The notes: generated from the sequence alone by a model not told the origin. A stretch of 64,000 nucleotides of DNA from an uncultured Rhodospirillaceae bacterium (GCA_903901915.1 CAIUSV010000066.1:97720-161719), one strand, 5' to 3'; shown: positions 45,046 to 54,037, numbered from the stretch's first letter. Numbers and translations: made by a program.

Positions 45046-45873
45046 TCAGTGACTGAACAGCACCGGGGCCGTCATGTGCTCCAGCAGATGGCGGGTGGCA
45101 CCGCCCAGCACCATTTCGCGCAAGCGCGAGCGGCCGTAGCCTCCCATGACGATCAGATCGACATTCTCGTCGGCGGCGCGGCTCAACAGCATCTCGCCGA
45201 CCTTGAGGTCGTCGCTGCGGATGGATTCGCATTGAGAGCGGACACCATGGCGGGACAGATGACAGCAGATGTCACCGCCGGGAATATCGCCGAGGCCATC
45301 CCTGGCGTGGCCGGGATTGATGGCGACCACATGGACGATTTCCGCACCGACCAGAAGCGGTAGGGCGTCGTGGACCGCCCGGGCCGCCTCGCGGCCGCCG
45401 TTCCAGGCGACCAGCACCCGCCGGCCCACCGTGGGAAAGCGGCCCGCATACGGCACCACCAGCAGCGGCCGCCCCAATTCCAGGATCAGGCTGGCCGGCT
45501 GTGGCCGGGCAAGGTCGTCGTCCGGTTCGGTCTGGCCGACCACGACCAGATCGGAATAACGCCCGTGCAACGCGACCATATCGGTGGAATCGCCGCTGAC
45601 GTCGCGCCACTCGACGGCAACACCGGTCGCCGCGGATCGTCCGTCAACCATCGCCTTGGCCACCGCCGCGGCCTCGGCATCGCTTTGCTCCAGCATGGCA
45701 TCCACTTCGGCGCCGAACTGGGCGGTGATGATCGCCGGAATGTTGGCGTGGCTGCGGACGTTGAGGGCCACCAGATGCGCCTGATGCATGGCCACCAGAT
45801 CCAAAGCGATATCGTAACGGATGGCGGCGCGGGACGAATCATCCACATGGACGATGATATCCTTGAAGGCCAT
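45046..45873 (-). CDS. Universal stress protein, tandem UspA domains
   Basis: 275 residues from the ATG at 45873, behind GGGGAGG. The N-terminal domain starts AFKDIIVHVDDSSRA. A second Usp domain begins near 150 (RVLVAWNGGREAARAVHDAL) and ends with the nucleotide-binding pattern MGGYGRSRLREMVLGGATRH (G-2X-G-9X-G). The first domain lacks this full motif (VVVGQTEPDDD), so ATP binding is expected mainly in the second. It is a cytoplasmic stress protein of no defined activity, convergent with the upstream CheY gene. Confidence 0.88.
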   Translation of the reverse strand: MAFKDIIVHVDDSSRAAIRYDIALDLVAMHQAHLVALNVRSHANIPAIITAQFGAEVDAMLEQSDAEAAAVAKAMVDGRSAATGVAVEWRDVSGDSTDMVALHGRYSDLVVVGQTEPDDDLARPQPASLILELGRPLLVVPYAGRFPTVGRRVLVAWNGGREAARAVHDALPLLVGAEIVHVVAINPGHARDGLGDIPGGDICCHLSRHGVRSQCESIRSDDLKVGEMLLSRAADENVDLIVMGGYGRSRLREMVLGGATRHLLEHMTAPVLFSH

Positions 45874-46036
45874 GACGTCCTCCCCGGTTGGCGTATCACC
45901 AGTCAAGGGGCCATTCTAGACCAATACCCGGCACCACACCACCGACCGGCCCGAAGCCCAGACCCGCGCGGGTATCATTGTTGGCGGCGGCCACGGTCTA
46001 CCGCGATGCTGACCCGCCCCTCGCCCGGTCTGTCGG

Positions 46037-46078
46037 CTAGATGTGGAGTCTCAGGAGCTCCTGAGACTTCACATCTAG
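46037..46078. repeat. 42-bp near-perfect palindrome over a stop codon
   Basis: Two 21-base arms meet without a loop: 46037-46057 begins CTAGATGTGGAG and 46058-46078 ends CTTCACATCTAG. Twenty of 21 positions are complementary and the other is a G-T pair. It covers the TAG stop (46075-46077) of the lipoprotein gene. No T run follows on either strand, so a classical terminator is doubtful. It may act as a bidirectional transcript end or be a scar of a mobile palindrome. Confidence 0.75.
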
Positions 46079-47469
46079 AACCCGGCCGGATCGCAGGACT
46101 GGCGGTGCAGCTTCAGCACCTTGCAGAGCTTGCGCGCCTCGTCCTGGCTTTTGAGCGGGCCGGCGACGATCCGCCAGCGGACGCCCTTTTCCCCCAGATC
46201 CTCCTTGCGGAAGACGGCATCCATCGCCCCCAATTCCTCGGGGAAACGACCTTTGATCTTGTCCCAGGTCTGGCGGGCGCCGTCCTCGCTCTTGGCGGTG
46301 CCGAGCGCGACGCCCGAGCCGCTGGCCTTGCCGTTGCCATTGACCTTGCCGTTGCCCTTGCCATTGCCATTGGCCGGCTGGGCGCCCTGACGCATGCCCG
46401 TGGCGGTGCCGCCGACCGGCGTCCGCGCCAGTTGGGTATCGAGCACGCGCTCGACCGCATCACGCTCCCTCCTCGACTCGTCGGCCGACACCAGTCCGGC
46501 GGCACGCATGCGTTCGACCCGGCCAACGGCGGAAGCCGCCTCCATCACGTCGCGGGGTGGCAGCACCGGCAGATCAACCTTGCGCGGCTCGGCCGGCAGC
46601 AGGGCGTCGAGAATCGCCGCCCGCTCGCCGGCATGCTCGGCCGGAGAGATGGCGCGGGTCTCCAGCGCGCGGCCCAGCGCTTTGAGACGTTCAACCACCT
46701 GCTCGTCGCCGGGGACCGGCCGCTCTAGCCCCTGAGCCGGGGGAAGCGGGGAGGAATAGGGTGTCAGCGCCCCCATGTTGGTGGCACGGCGACGAGTGTA
46801 TTCGTCGGGAGTGATCAGGCCTTCGTCCAGCAGCCGCTTGAGGATACGGAAGCGGCCGGAGACATTGGCCTCGGCCTGGGCGCCGGGAGACCTGCCCGCG
46901 GCGGCGGGAGCGGAAGAGGCGGTGGGATCGTCGAGCGGCCGCGCCGCAACCACGCCCCTGGCCGCCGTCTGCGGCGCCATCGGCTCGAATCCCTGCGGTG
47001 TCGCGTCGGGAACCCGGCCCGACTGGGCGGTGGTGCGTGGCGAATACCGCCCCGTCAACTTGTCGATCATGATCAGATTGGCTTGGGCCACGTCCACCAG
47101 GGTGCGGACTTGGGGCATGCCGTCGGCCAGGGTGGTGATGGTGATCTGCGGCCGATTGGCCAGGATCACCTCGTAATACTGGCGGGCCAGATCATACCTG
47201 CCGGTCGCCTGATAGACCATTCCGGCGACATAGAGGGCATAGGGGTCCTTGGGGTTGGCCCGCAAGGTGGCGATGGCCTGACTTTCCGCCCGGGAGTAAT
47301 CGCCCTTGGTCAGCGCCGTCATCGCCCGTTCGGCGGAAGCACCGCTGAAAACGGGGGCGTTCATGAGCGTATCGACGCTGCTTTGCGGATCGTTCAACAT
47401 CCCGCATCCGCCCAACGCCCCCATCGCGATCGCGGCCGAAACGGTCCGGCATACCCGTCTGATGGTCAT
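46075..47469 (-). CDS. Lipoprotein with TPR-like, SHOCT-like repeats and C-terminal SPOR-like domain
   Basis: 464 residues from the ATG at 47469. The signal ends LGGCG (lipobox, Cys about 22). A TPR-like region follows (about 55-115: LTKGDYSRAESQAIATLRANPKDPYALYVAG). Then come three related helical hairpins of SHOCT type: RLLDEGLITPDEYTRRR (near 206), LETRAISPAEHAGER (near 265) and RAAGLVSADESRRER (near 320). A Gly/Asn/Lys linker (about 372-392) leads to a SPOR-like end (WRIVAGPLKSQDEARKLC). SPOR domains bind denuded peptidoglycan at division sites. A periplasmic cell-wall role is likely. The stop codon lies within a 42-bp palindrome. Confidence 0.75.
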   Translation of the reverse strand: MTIRRVCRTVSAAIAMGALGGCGMLNDPQSSVDTLMNAPVFSGASAERAMTALTKGDYSRAESQAIATLRANPKDPYALYVAGMVYQATGRYDLARQYYEVILANRPQITITTLADGMPQVRTLVDVAQANLIMIDKLTGRYSPRTTAQSGRVPDATPQGFEPMAPQTAARGVVAARPLDDPTASSAPAAAGRSPGAQAEANVSGRFRILKRLLDEGLITPDEYTRRRATNMGALTPYSSPLPPAQGLERPVPGDEQVVERLKALGRALETRAISPAEHAGERAAILDALLPAEPRKVDLPVLPPRDVMEAASAVGRVERMRAAGLVSADESRRERDAVERVLDTQLARTPVGGTATGMRQGAQPANGNGKGNGKVNGNGKASGSGVALGTAKSEDGARQTWDKIKGRFPEELGAMDAVFRKEDLGEKGVRWRIVAGPLKSQDEARKLCKVLKLHRQSCDPAGF

Positions 47470-47663
47470 CGTCCTCGTCCCCCACGCAACAGCGGGCAGG
47501 CCCACGTTCCGACCCGGCGGCCTGTCAATACACCGGCGGATCGGACGGAACCAACGCAAATACGGTTCATGATGCGTCGGAGAACGTTCACACTTTCCTA
47601 ATAAGCAGGCGATTGGCGGCGGACGGCTTCGCTGCTATAACGGAGACAGCTCATAGGAGCCTC

Positions 47664-49217
47664 ATGGACGGCCGCGAAATCGAGTTGAAGCTGGGACTGG
47701 CGCCCGCAGATATGGAGCGCGTGCGGCTTCGTCCCTGCTTTGATGCCCACGCCAAGGAGGCGCCGACCGAACGGCGGCTGAACTCCACCTATTTCGATAC
47801 CCCCGATTTCGCCCTGGCCGACGCCGGCATATCTTTGCGGGTGCGCCACGTCGGCTCCCGCTACATCCAGACGGTCAAGACCGCCGGAACCAGCACGTCC
47901 GGTCTGTTCCAGCGCGACGAATGGGAAACGCCGGTCGCCTCGGCCGTTCCCGAGACCGAGCCGCTGCTTGCCACCGGCCTCGCCATCTTCACCGACGCCG
48001 ATCTGGTCGGCCGCCTTGCCCCGGTATATTCGACCGACGTCCACCGCACCCTCTACCGGCTGACCGGAGGAGAGCCGGAAAGCGGCTCGGCCTGGGAAAT
48101 CGAAGCGGCGCTGGACCTTGGCGAGGTCGCCGCCGGCGCGGCCCGCGAAGGTATTTGCGAAATCGAATTCGAGTTGGTCAAGGGGGCGCCGGATATCCTG
48201 TTCTCGGTGGCCCGTCAGGTTCTGGACGCCGTCCCCGCCCGGCCGCTGACCGCGACCAAGTCGGAACGTGGCTTTCTCCTCGCCACCGGTCGCGGCATCG
48301 TTCCGGTCAAGGCCAAGGCGCCGCCGCTGGACCATGACCTGTCGGTCGCCACCGCGTTCCAGACCATCGGCCGTTCGTGCCTCGACCACCTTCTGACCAA
48401 CGAGCGTTGCCTGTTGGCCACCGGCCACGGCGAGGCCATCCATCAGATGCGGGTGGCGCTGCGGCGCCTGCGCTCGGCCATCAAGGTCTTCCGTCCCGTG
48501 CTGGACACCCCCCGCCTGACCGAGATAAAGGCCGACCTGCGCTGGCTGCTGGCCCATCTCGGCCCGGCGCGTGATGCCGATGTCTTCCTGGCCGAAATCA
48601 TCGATCCGGTGGTGGCGGCCCATCCCGGCATTTCCGGACTGAACGCGCTACGCGCCCACTGGCTGGCCGACCGCGACGCCCGGTTGGCCACCGCCATCGA
48701 GGCAGTCCGAAGCCGCCGATTCGCCGCCATGGCGTTGCAACTGGGCGAATGGGTCGAAAGCGGCGACTGGCTGCGACCGGCTAACGAGCGCGCCAGACGC
48801 AAGCTGGACGCTCCCATCCCGGCATTTGCCGTCGGGCGCCTTGGCAAGGCGACACGCCGGCTGCTGCGTACCGCCGGTGATGATCTCGGCCGACTGCCAC
48901 CGGAACAGCTTCATGCCGTGCGCATCAACGGCAAGCAGGTGCGCTATGCCGGAGAGTTCTTCGCCTCGCTGGTTCCGCGCAAGCATATGAAGGTCTTCCT
49001 GGCGGAACTGTCCGAGTTGCAAGACGTCCTGGGCAAGCTCAACGACATCAACGTCGCCGGCCCCAAGCTCGCCGGACGGCACGCCCAGGGCGGCAGGTCC
49101 AAGGCCGCCGGTATGGTGTCGGGCTGGCACGAAGCCCGCCGCGCCCCCCTGCTGGCCGAGGCGCAAAAGGCCTGGAAGCGGTGGAGGAACTATCCCCTGC
49201 CCTGGCACGACGCCTGA
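47664..49217 (+). CDS. CYTH and CHAD domain protein
   Basis: 517 residues from the ATG at 47664, behind AGGAGC. The N-terminal CYTH domain (1-200) has the triphosphate-binding signature EIELKLGL (ExExK) and further basic/acidic residues of the tunnel (TYFDTPDF, RDEWETP). The C-terminal CHAD helical domain (about 220-510) includes AIHQMRVALRRLRSAIKVFR and GPARDADVF, with conserved His/Arg. CYTH enzymes hydrolyse triphosphates such as inorganic tripolyphosphate, and CHAD domains bind polyphosphate granules. Together they suggest a polyphosphate-associated triphosphatase. No polyphosphate kinase is nearby. Confidence 0.88.
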   Translation: MDGREIELKLGLAPADMERVRLRPCFDAHAKEAPTERRLNSTYFDTPDFALADAGISLRVRHVGSRYIQTVKTAGTSTSGLFQRDEWETPVASAVPETEPLLATGLAIFTDADLVGRLAPVYSTDVHRTLYRLTGGEPESGSAWEIEAALDLGEVAAGAAREGICEIEFELVKGAPDILFSVARQVLDAVPARPLTATKSERGFLLATGRGIVPVKAKAPPLDHDLSVATAFQTIGRSCLDHLLTNERCLLATGHGEAIHQMRVALRRLRSAIKVFRPVLDTPRLTEIKADLRWLLAHLGPARDADVFLAEIIDPVVAAHPGISGLNALRAHWLADRDARLATAIEAVRSRRFAAMALQLGEWVESGDWLRPANERARRKLDAPIPAFAVGRLGKATRRLLRTAGDDLGRLPPEQLHAVRINGKQVRYAGEFFASLVPRKHMKVFLAELSELQDVLGKLNDINVAGPKLAGRHAQGGRSKAAGMVSGWHEARRAPLLAEAQKAWKRWRNYPLPWHDA

Positions 49218-49223
49218 GCCGGC

Positions 49224-49400
49224 TTAGTCCTCCAACTTCTTGCCGTCGAGTTCGCGGGCCACCTTGTCGCGCAGCTTTTCGGCGGCCTCCTTATCCGAGC
49301 GCTTGCGACCGAAGCTGATCCGGTTGGCCTCGGCTTTCGCCTCGGCCACCGCCTTGGCCATGGCCTTGCGATGCCGGTTGAGGTTGACGATCTCCGCCAT
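49224..49400 (-). CDS. Small DUF4169-like protein
   Basis: 58 residues read directly on the minus strand from the ATG at 49398-49400 to TAA at 49224-49226, with GGAGGG upstream. It begins MAEIVNLNRHRKAMAKA and contains NRISFGRKRSDK, which match the short basic DUF4169 proteins common in alphaproteobacteria. It is highly charged, helical and probably cytoplasmic. The function is unknown. It is convergent with the CYTH-CHAD gene, with 6 bases between the stops. Confidence 0.8.
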   Translation of the reverse strand: MAEIVNLNRHRKAMAKAVAEAKAEANRISFGRKRSDKEAAEKLRDKVARELDGKKLED

Positions 49401-49513
49401 CCGATGCCCTCCTTTTCGGCCAGCCTATCCCATTCCCCCCCTACGACGAAAGAAGGCGGATAAGAATCGTCCTTGCGCCCGGCCGACCGGGCTGCTATAT
49501 CGACGGCCCTCGC

Positions 49514-49590
49514 GCGGGTGTAGCTCAGTTGGTCAGAGCGCCGGCCTGTCACGCCGGAGGTCGCGGGTTCGAGCCCCGTCACTCGCGCCA
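49514..49590 (+). tRNA. tRNA-Asp (anticodon GTC)
   Basis: 77 bases with encoded CCA. The acceptor stem GCGGGTG pairs with CACTCGC (one G-T). The D arm contains GCTCAGTTGGTCAGAGC. The anticodon stem CCGGC/GCCGG encloses the loop CTGTCAC with anticodon GTC at its centre. The T arm is GCGGGTTCGAGCCCCGT in part. The discriminator base G before CCA is normal for Asp. Confidence 0.97.
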
Positions 49591-49952
49591 TTTCCTTTCT
49601 CTCTTCTTATCTTGGCAGATAGCCCCGCCCTTTGGGCGGTGGCGGCGATGCCGCGCGCGGCGATCCCTGCGGCCGCCCGACCATCGCGCACAAATATCAG
49701 ACATCGATAGATTCTGCCCAAATTCAGGGCGGCAACAACCCCAACTTCCGCGTTGCCGCGCGGAACAGCACACTTTACAGGCAGGTTATCGCCACTACCT
49801 GCCCCCCGGTTAGGCACCCCCTCGCCGCCTATATTTTGAACAGCAACCAATGCGTTGATTCAATACGATATTTTTCCGCTCCTGCATCTGGCACGCGAAT
49901 TGAAGCCGGACGGCCACCGCCGTAGCGGACAGCTTTTGAGCAGAGGATGGAA
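49591..49952 (+). other. 362-base non-coding region between tRNA-Asp and the ammonium transporter gene
   Basis: No open frame here has a plausible ribosome site or protein-like composition. The first part is moderately GC-rich; from about 49830 it becomes AT-richer (TATATTTTGAAC, CGATATTTTTCC), as expected for a promoter region. The sigma-54-like element at 49889-49904 lies within it. No clear NtrC palindrome was found by eye. Confidence 0.6.
49889..49904 (+). promoter_or_regulatory. Sigma-54-type promoter candidate for amt
   Basis: TGGCAC (49889-49894), five bases, then TTGAA (49900-49904). The -24 element is a full match to the sigma-54 consensus TGGCAC. The -12 element has GA where GC is expected. 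It stands about 50 bases before the ammonium transporter start, and amt genes are classic NtrC/sigma-54 targets. Confidence 0.5.
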
Positions 49953-51233
49953 ATGGAGACGACGAAGACTGGGGTGGATGTATTGTTCGTCCTCTTGGGG
50001 GCAGCGATGGTGCTGGCGATGCATGCCGGCTTCGCCTTTCTCGAGGTCGGGACGGTGCGACGGAAGAACCAGGTCAACGCCCTGGTGAAGATCATTACCG
50101 ACTTCGCGATTTCCACGATTGCCTATTTCTTCGTCGGCTACGGCGTCGCCTACGGCACCAGCTTCCTGGTCGGCGCCGATGTGCTGGTGGGCAAGACCGG
50201 CGCTACCTTCGGTCCCCAGGGCTACGATCTGGTGAAGTTCTTCTTCCTCGCCACCTTCGCCGCCGCCATTCCCGCCATCGTTTCCGGCGGTATCGCCGAG
50301 CGCGCCAAATTCAACACCCAGCTGATGGCGACGGCGATTCTGGTCGGGCTGGTCTATCCCACCTTCGAGGGCATGGTGTGGGGCACCCGCTTCGGTTTCC
50401 AGGAGCTGATGGAAGCCCACTTCGGCGCCAAGTTCCACGATTTCGCCGGCTCGGTGGTGGTACACGCGGTCGGTGGCTGGATCGGATTGGCGGCGGTGCT
50501 GATGCTGGGCGCCCGACTGGGCCGTTATCGCAAGGACGGCAGGCTGGTGGCGGTGCCACCATCCAACATCCCGTTTCTGGCGCTGGGCGCCTGGATTCTA
50601 TCGGTGGGCTGGTTCGGCTTCAACGTCATGAGCGCCCAGACCATCGCCGAGATTTCCGGTCTGGTGGCGCTGAACTCGCTGATGGCCATGGTCGGCGGCA
50701 TCGTCGCCAGCCTGATCGCCGGCCGCAACGACCCCGGCTTCGTCCATAACGGCGCGCTGGCCGGGCTGGTGGCGGTATGCGCCGGGTCCGACGTGATGCA
50801 TCCCATCGGCGCCCTGGTCACCGGCGGCATCGCCGGGGCGATGTTCGTCTGGCTGTTCAACCTGTGTCAGAGCAAGTGGCGGATCGACGACGTGCTGGGC
50901 GTCTGGGCGCTGCACGGCATGTGCGGCTTCCTGGGCGGCATCGCCTGCGGGGTGTTCGGACAGGAAGCCCTGGGTGGCCTGGGCGGCGTCAGCCTCACCT
51001 CGCAGGTGCTGGGCACCGTCGCCGGCGCCGCCTTTGGGCTGGTGGGCGGACTGGCGGTCTATGGCGGGCTGAAGGCGGCCTTCGGCATCCGCCTGACCGA
51101 CGAGGAGGAATTCTCCGGCGCTGACCTCGCCATTCATCAGATCGGCGCCTATCCCGAAGAGGCGACCACCATGCATGACGACGGGTTGGCCATGTCGGTC
51201 CATGCCGCCAACGCCCCCGGCCGGGGGCGCTGA
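49953..51233 (+). CDS. amt: Ammonium transporter
   Basis: 426 residues from the ATG at 49953; AGAGG at 49942-49946 has correct spacing to it and is too close to the in-frame ATG at 49947. Eleven membrane segments are expected. Amt marks are GFAFLEVGTVRRKNQVNALVKI, DFAGSVVVHAVGGWIGL (the first pore His in VVHAVGG), VGWFGFNVMSAQTI and WALHGMCGFLGGI. It conducts ammonium into the cell through a trimer. No glnK gene is adjacent, although PII control is usual for the family. The upstream sigma-54-like element suggests induction under nitrogen limitation. It is convergent with the chemosensory operon, 6 bases stop to stop. Confidence 0.92.
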   Translation: METTKTGVDVLFVLLGAAMVLAMHAGFAFLEVGTVRRKNQVNALVKIITDFAISTIAYFFVGYGVAYGTSFLVGADVLVGKTGATFGPQGYDLVKFFFLATFAAAIPAIVSGGIAERAKFNTQLMATAILVGLVYPTFEGMVWGTRFGFQELMEAHFGAKFHDFAGSVVVHAVGGWIGLAAVLMLGARLGRYRKDGRLVAVPPSNIPFLALGAWILSVGWFGFNVMSAQTIAEISGLVALNSLMAMVGGIVASLIAGRNDPGFVHNGALAGLVAVCAGSDVMHPIGALVTGGIAGAMFVWLFNLCQSKWRIDDVLGVWALHGMCGFLGGIACGVFGQEALGGLGGVSLTSQVLGTVAGAAFGLVGGLAVYGGLKAAFGIRLTDEEEFSGADLAIHQIGAYPEEATTMHDDGLAMSVHAANAPGRGR

Positions 51234-51239
51234 CCAGAC

Positions 51240-52982
51240 TTATACCTGGGGAAGGGGCAGGCTGCGTTCCGCCGGAAAGCGGATCGTCACCCTGGTCCCC
51301 TTCCCCAGCGTACTGTCCAGCGTCAGAGTCCCGCCGTGCAGTTCCATGAATCCCTTGGCAAGCGGCAGGCCAAGGCCGGTACCCTCGTGTTTGGGGCTAA
51401 GCGCGTTTTCCGCCTGGCCGAACGGCTGCAACACCATGGCGATATCCTCGGGGGCGATACCGACACCGTCATCTTCGACGGTAACGGCGACTCCACCGTC
51501 GACAACGGCCGCCGACACCCTGATATCGCCGCGTTCCGGGGTGAATTTGGCCGAATTCGACACCAGATTGAGCAGGATCTGCTTAAGCAGACGCTCGTCG
51601 GCACGCACCCGCGGCAGGCCGGGCGCGGCGGTATAGCCGAGCGATTGGCTCTTGGCGGCAACGACATGCCCGGCCAGACGCATCACCGAGCGGGCGACCT
51701 CGTCCATATCCACGTCGGACTCGCGCAAGGGCACCTTGCCGACCTCGACCCGCGAGACATCAAGAATGTCGGTGATCACCCGCAGCAGGTGATGAGCCGA
51801 TTCGGAAATGTTGCCGAGATAGCTGCCGTAGCGATCCAACTCGTCCGGTGCCATGACGCTGGTGGCCAGTTCGGAAAAACCGATGATGGCGTTCAGGGGC
51901 GTTCTGAGTTCGTGGCTCATATTGGCCAGGAAGATGGTCTTGGCCCGGCTGGCGGCCTCGGACACCTCGCGCGCGGCCAGGGCGTCCTTTTCCGCCCTGG
52001 CGCGGCGGGCGACCTCATCGACCAACCTGACGTTGGCGGCTTCCAACTCGCGATTGGCGCGGGCCAGCCCCTCGGCCAGGGCCGCGCGGGCCTCGGCGGC
52101 TTCCTTTTCCGCCTTGGCCTTCAGCGTCTCCATCTCACGCAGCTGGATCTCTTCGACGATCCGCTGGTTTTGCTCCACCAGGAATTTCCGGCGGAGCAGG
52201 GCGCGCAGGCGAGCGCGCAGCAGGCTCATCTCGATGGACTTGCCGACGAAATCGTCGGCACCGGCCTCCAGGGCGCGGGCGACATTCTCCTTGCTTTCAT
52301 AGGCCGACAGCATCAAGACGATCAGCGGCGCCTCGGCGTCGGTGCCGGCACGGCGACGGCAGACCTCCTTGCACACGGCGATGCCGTCCATGCCGGGCAT
52401 CACCATATCGACCATGACGCAGTCGAACGATTGGCGGGACAGCGCCTCGATCCCCTCGCCGCCCGAGGTCACCTGGGTAACGTCGCAACCTTCGTCGATC
52501 AGTTCCTGGGCGAGGCTTTCGCGGTAGGTGGGGCTGTCGTCGATGATCAGGATGCGGGCGGGGCGGAACAGCGAGCGGGCGACCTCGACGGTGACCGCCT
52601 CGCGCCGGGATTTCCGCAGCAGGTTGTGAACCCGCAGCAGCAGGATATCCATATCCTCCGACTTGGCGACGAAGTCGTCGGCGCCGCTTTCCAGCCCGTG
52701 CAGTTCGGCGGCCGAGGTCTCGTCCGCCGTCAGCATCAGCATCGGAATGCCGCGCGTGGTGATGTCCATATGGACCTGCCGGCACAGTTCGTCCCCCTGG
52801 ATGCCGGGGAGGTGATAATCAACCATGATCAGATTGGGCAGTTCGCGGTTGATCGCCTCCAACGCCGCCTCGCCGGAATCGGCGGTCACGGTGCGGAATC
52901 CTTCCTGCTCCAGCACCAGTTGCAGCCGGATGGCCTGGGTCGGGGAATCCTCGACGATCAGGATCAGCCGTTGATCGCTCAC
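51240..52982 (-). CDS. REC-REC-histidine kinase, output of the chemosensory operon (CheS3-like)
   Basis: 580 residues from the GTG at 52982, which overlaps the cheB stop as GTGA and has GGGGGAG before it. The first receiver (about 5-120) has IVEDSPTQ, Asp in MVDYHLPG and Lys in FVAKSED. The second (about 140-260) has IIDDSPTY, Asp in MVDMVMPGMDG and Lys in FVGKSIE. A long coiled coil (about 280-345) leads to a HisKA with ANMSHELRTPLNAIIGF and an HATPase with LVSNSAKFTPE, DDGVGIA and GTGLGLPLAKG. The domain order matches CheS3 of the Rhodospirillum centenum Che3 system, where CheA3 phosphorylates the receivers and tunes this kinase. Here it replaces the diguanylate cyclase found in Wsp systems. 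Confidence 0.88.
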   Translation of the reverse strand: MSDQRLILIVEDSPTQAIRLQLVLEQEGFRTVTADSGEAALEAINRELPNLIMVDYHLPGIQGDELCRQVHMDITTRGIPMLMLTADETSAAELHGLESGADDFVAKSEDMDILLLRVHNLLRKSRREAVTVEVARSLFRPARILIIDDSPTYRESLAQELIDEGCDVTQVTSGGEGIEALSRQSFDCVMVDMVMPGMDGIAVCKEVCRRRAGTDAEAPLIVLMLSAYESKENVARALEAGADDFVGKSIEMSLLRARLRALLRRKFLVEQNQRIVEEIQLREMETLKAKAEKEAAEARAALAEGLARANRELEAANVRLVDEVARRARAEKDALAAREVSEAASRAKTIFLANMSHELRTPLNAIIGFSELATSVMAPDELDRYGSYLGNISESAHHLLRVITDILDVSRVEVGKVPLRESDVDMDEVARSVMRLAGHVVAAKSQSLGYTAAPGLPRVRADERLLKQILLNLVSNSAKFTPERGDIRVSAAVVDGGVAVTVEDDGVGIAPEDIAMVLQPFGQAENALSPKHEGTGLGLPLAKGFMELHGGTLTLDSTLGKGTRVTIRFPAERSLPLPQV

Positions 52983-54037
52983 CGCTCTCTCCCCCCACCA
53001 GCAAGGTCGCACAGCCGGGGCGCGATCGCCGGCAACGGCAGCATTTCCCTCACCCCCCCCAGCTTAGCCGCCGCGTCAGGCATACCATAGACCACGCAGG
53101 TCGAGGCATCCTCGGCGATGGTGTAGGCGCCGGCCCGGTGCATGTCCCGCAGTCCGTCGGACCCATCGCCGCCCATACCGGTAAGCACCACGCCGATGCC
53201 CCGCGCCCCCAGATCATGAGCCAGCGACCGGAACAGCACGCTGCCCGATGGCCGCTGACTGAAGCTCGGCGGTGCATCCGACACCGATAGCCTGCCGTGG
53301 ATCAGCGCCAGATGGCGATCCGCCGGCGCCAGATACACCCTGCCGGCCAGCGGTAACTCGTCCTCGCTGGCGATGCAGGCCTGCAACGGCGTCACCGTAC
53401 TCAGCCACGACACGAAGCCGTCGAGAAAGCTCGACGTGATATGCTGGACCAGCAGGACAGGCAGCGGAAAGTCTGGTCCCAGCCCCCCCAACACCTGCAC
53501 CAGCGCCTGTGGACCGCCGGTGGAAGCGGCGATCCCGACCGCGGCATAGGACACCGCCAGCCGTGCCGGCGGAGACGCCACCTCGGCGGCGCCGAAGCGC
53601 AAGCCCCGGTTGGCCCCCTGGCGCACCACCTTGACCTGGCTCATGATCGCCAACTGGGTACACAGTCTGGCCGCCACCGCGTCGAAGGCCGCGTTGGTGA
53701 CGCCCACCGGCTTTTCCACCACCGACAGCGCCCCGGCACGGAGGGCGTTCATGGCGATGTTGAGTTCATCGTCATCCACCTGCGCCGCCACCACCACGAT
53801 GGGGGTCGGCCGACGGTTCATGATTTGCAAGGTGGCATCCAACCCGTTCATGCCAGGCAGACGGATGTCGAGCGAAATGACGTCGGGAGCGGCACTGTCG
53901 AGCATCTCCAGGCACTGCTCGGCGCTTTCCACCGCCCCGACCACCTCGAAGCGGTCGTCGCCGCCGACGATGTGCCGGAGAAGCTCCCGCACCACCAGGG
54001 AATCCTCGACGATCAGGACCCGAATTTTTTCCGTCAT
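52979..54037 (-). CDS. cheB: Chemotaxis protein-glutamate methylesterase CheB
   Basis: 352 residues. The N-terminal receiver has VEDSLVV and Asp in ISLDIRLPGMNG. The C-terminal esterase has the catalytic triad: Ser in GIAASTGGP, His in LLVQHITS and Asp in GMGGDGSDG. It removes methyl groups from the receptor encoded in the same operon and is activated by phosphorylation from CheA. Its start overlaps the cheA stop by 4 bases and its stop overlaps the next GTG, so translation is coupled. Confidence 0.94.
   Translation of the reverse strand: MTEKIRVLIVEDSLVVRELLRHIVGGDDRFEVVGAVESAEQCLEMLDSAAPDVISLDIRLPGMNGLDATLQIMNRRPTPIVVVAAQVDDDELNIAMNALRAGALSVVEKPVGVTNAAFDAVAARLCTQLAIMSQVKVVRQGANRGLRFGAAEVASPPARLAVSYAAVGIAASTGGPQALVQVLGGLGPDFPLPVLLVQHITSSFLDGFVSWLSTVTPLQACIASEDELPLAGRVYLAPADRHLALIHGRLSVSDAPPSFSQRPSGSVLFRSLAHDLGARGIGVVLTGMGGDGSDGLRDMHRAGAYTIAEDASTCVVYGMPDAAAKLGGVREMLPLPAIAPRLCDLAGGGRER

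Noticed and set aside
46037..46078. Palindrome as a standard Rho-independent terminator or insertion-sequence end
   Set aside because: No T run follows on either strand, and no transposase gene or target duplication is visible beside it.
49190..49591. Minus-strand open frame covering the end of the CYTH-CHAD gene, the small gene and the tRNA
   Set aside because: It runs through a tRNA gene in antisense and through the DUF4169-like gene in another frame, and has no protein-like composition.
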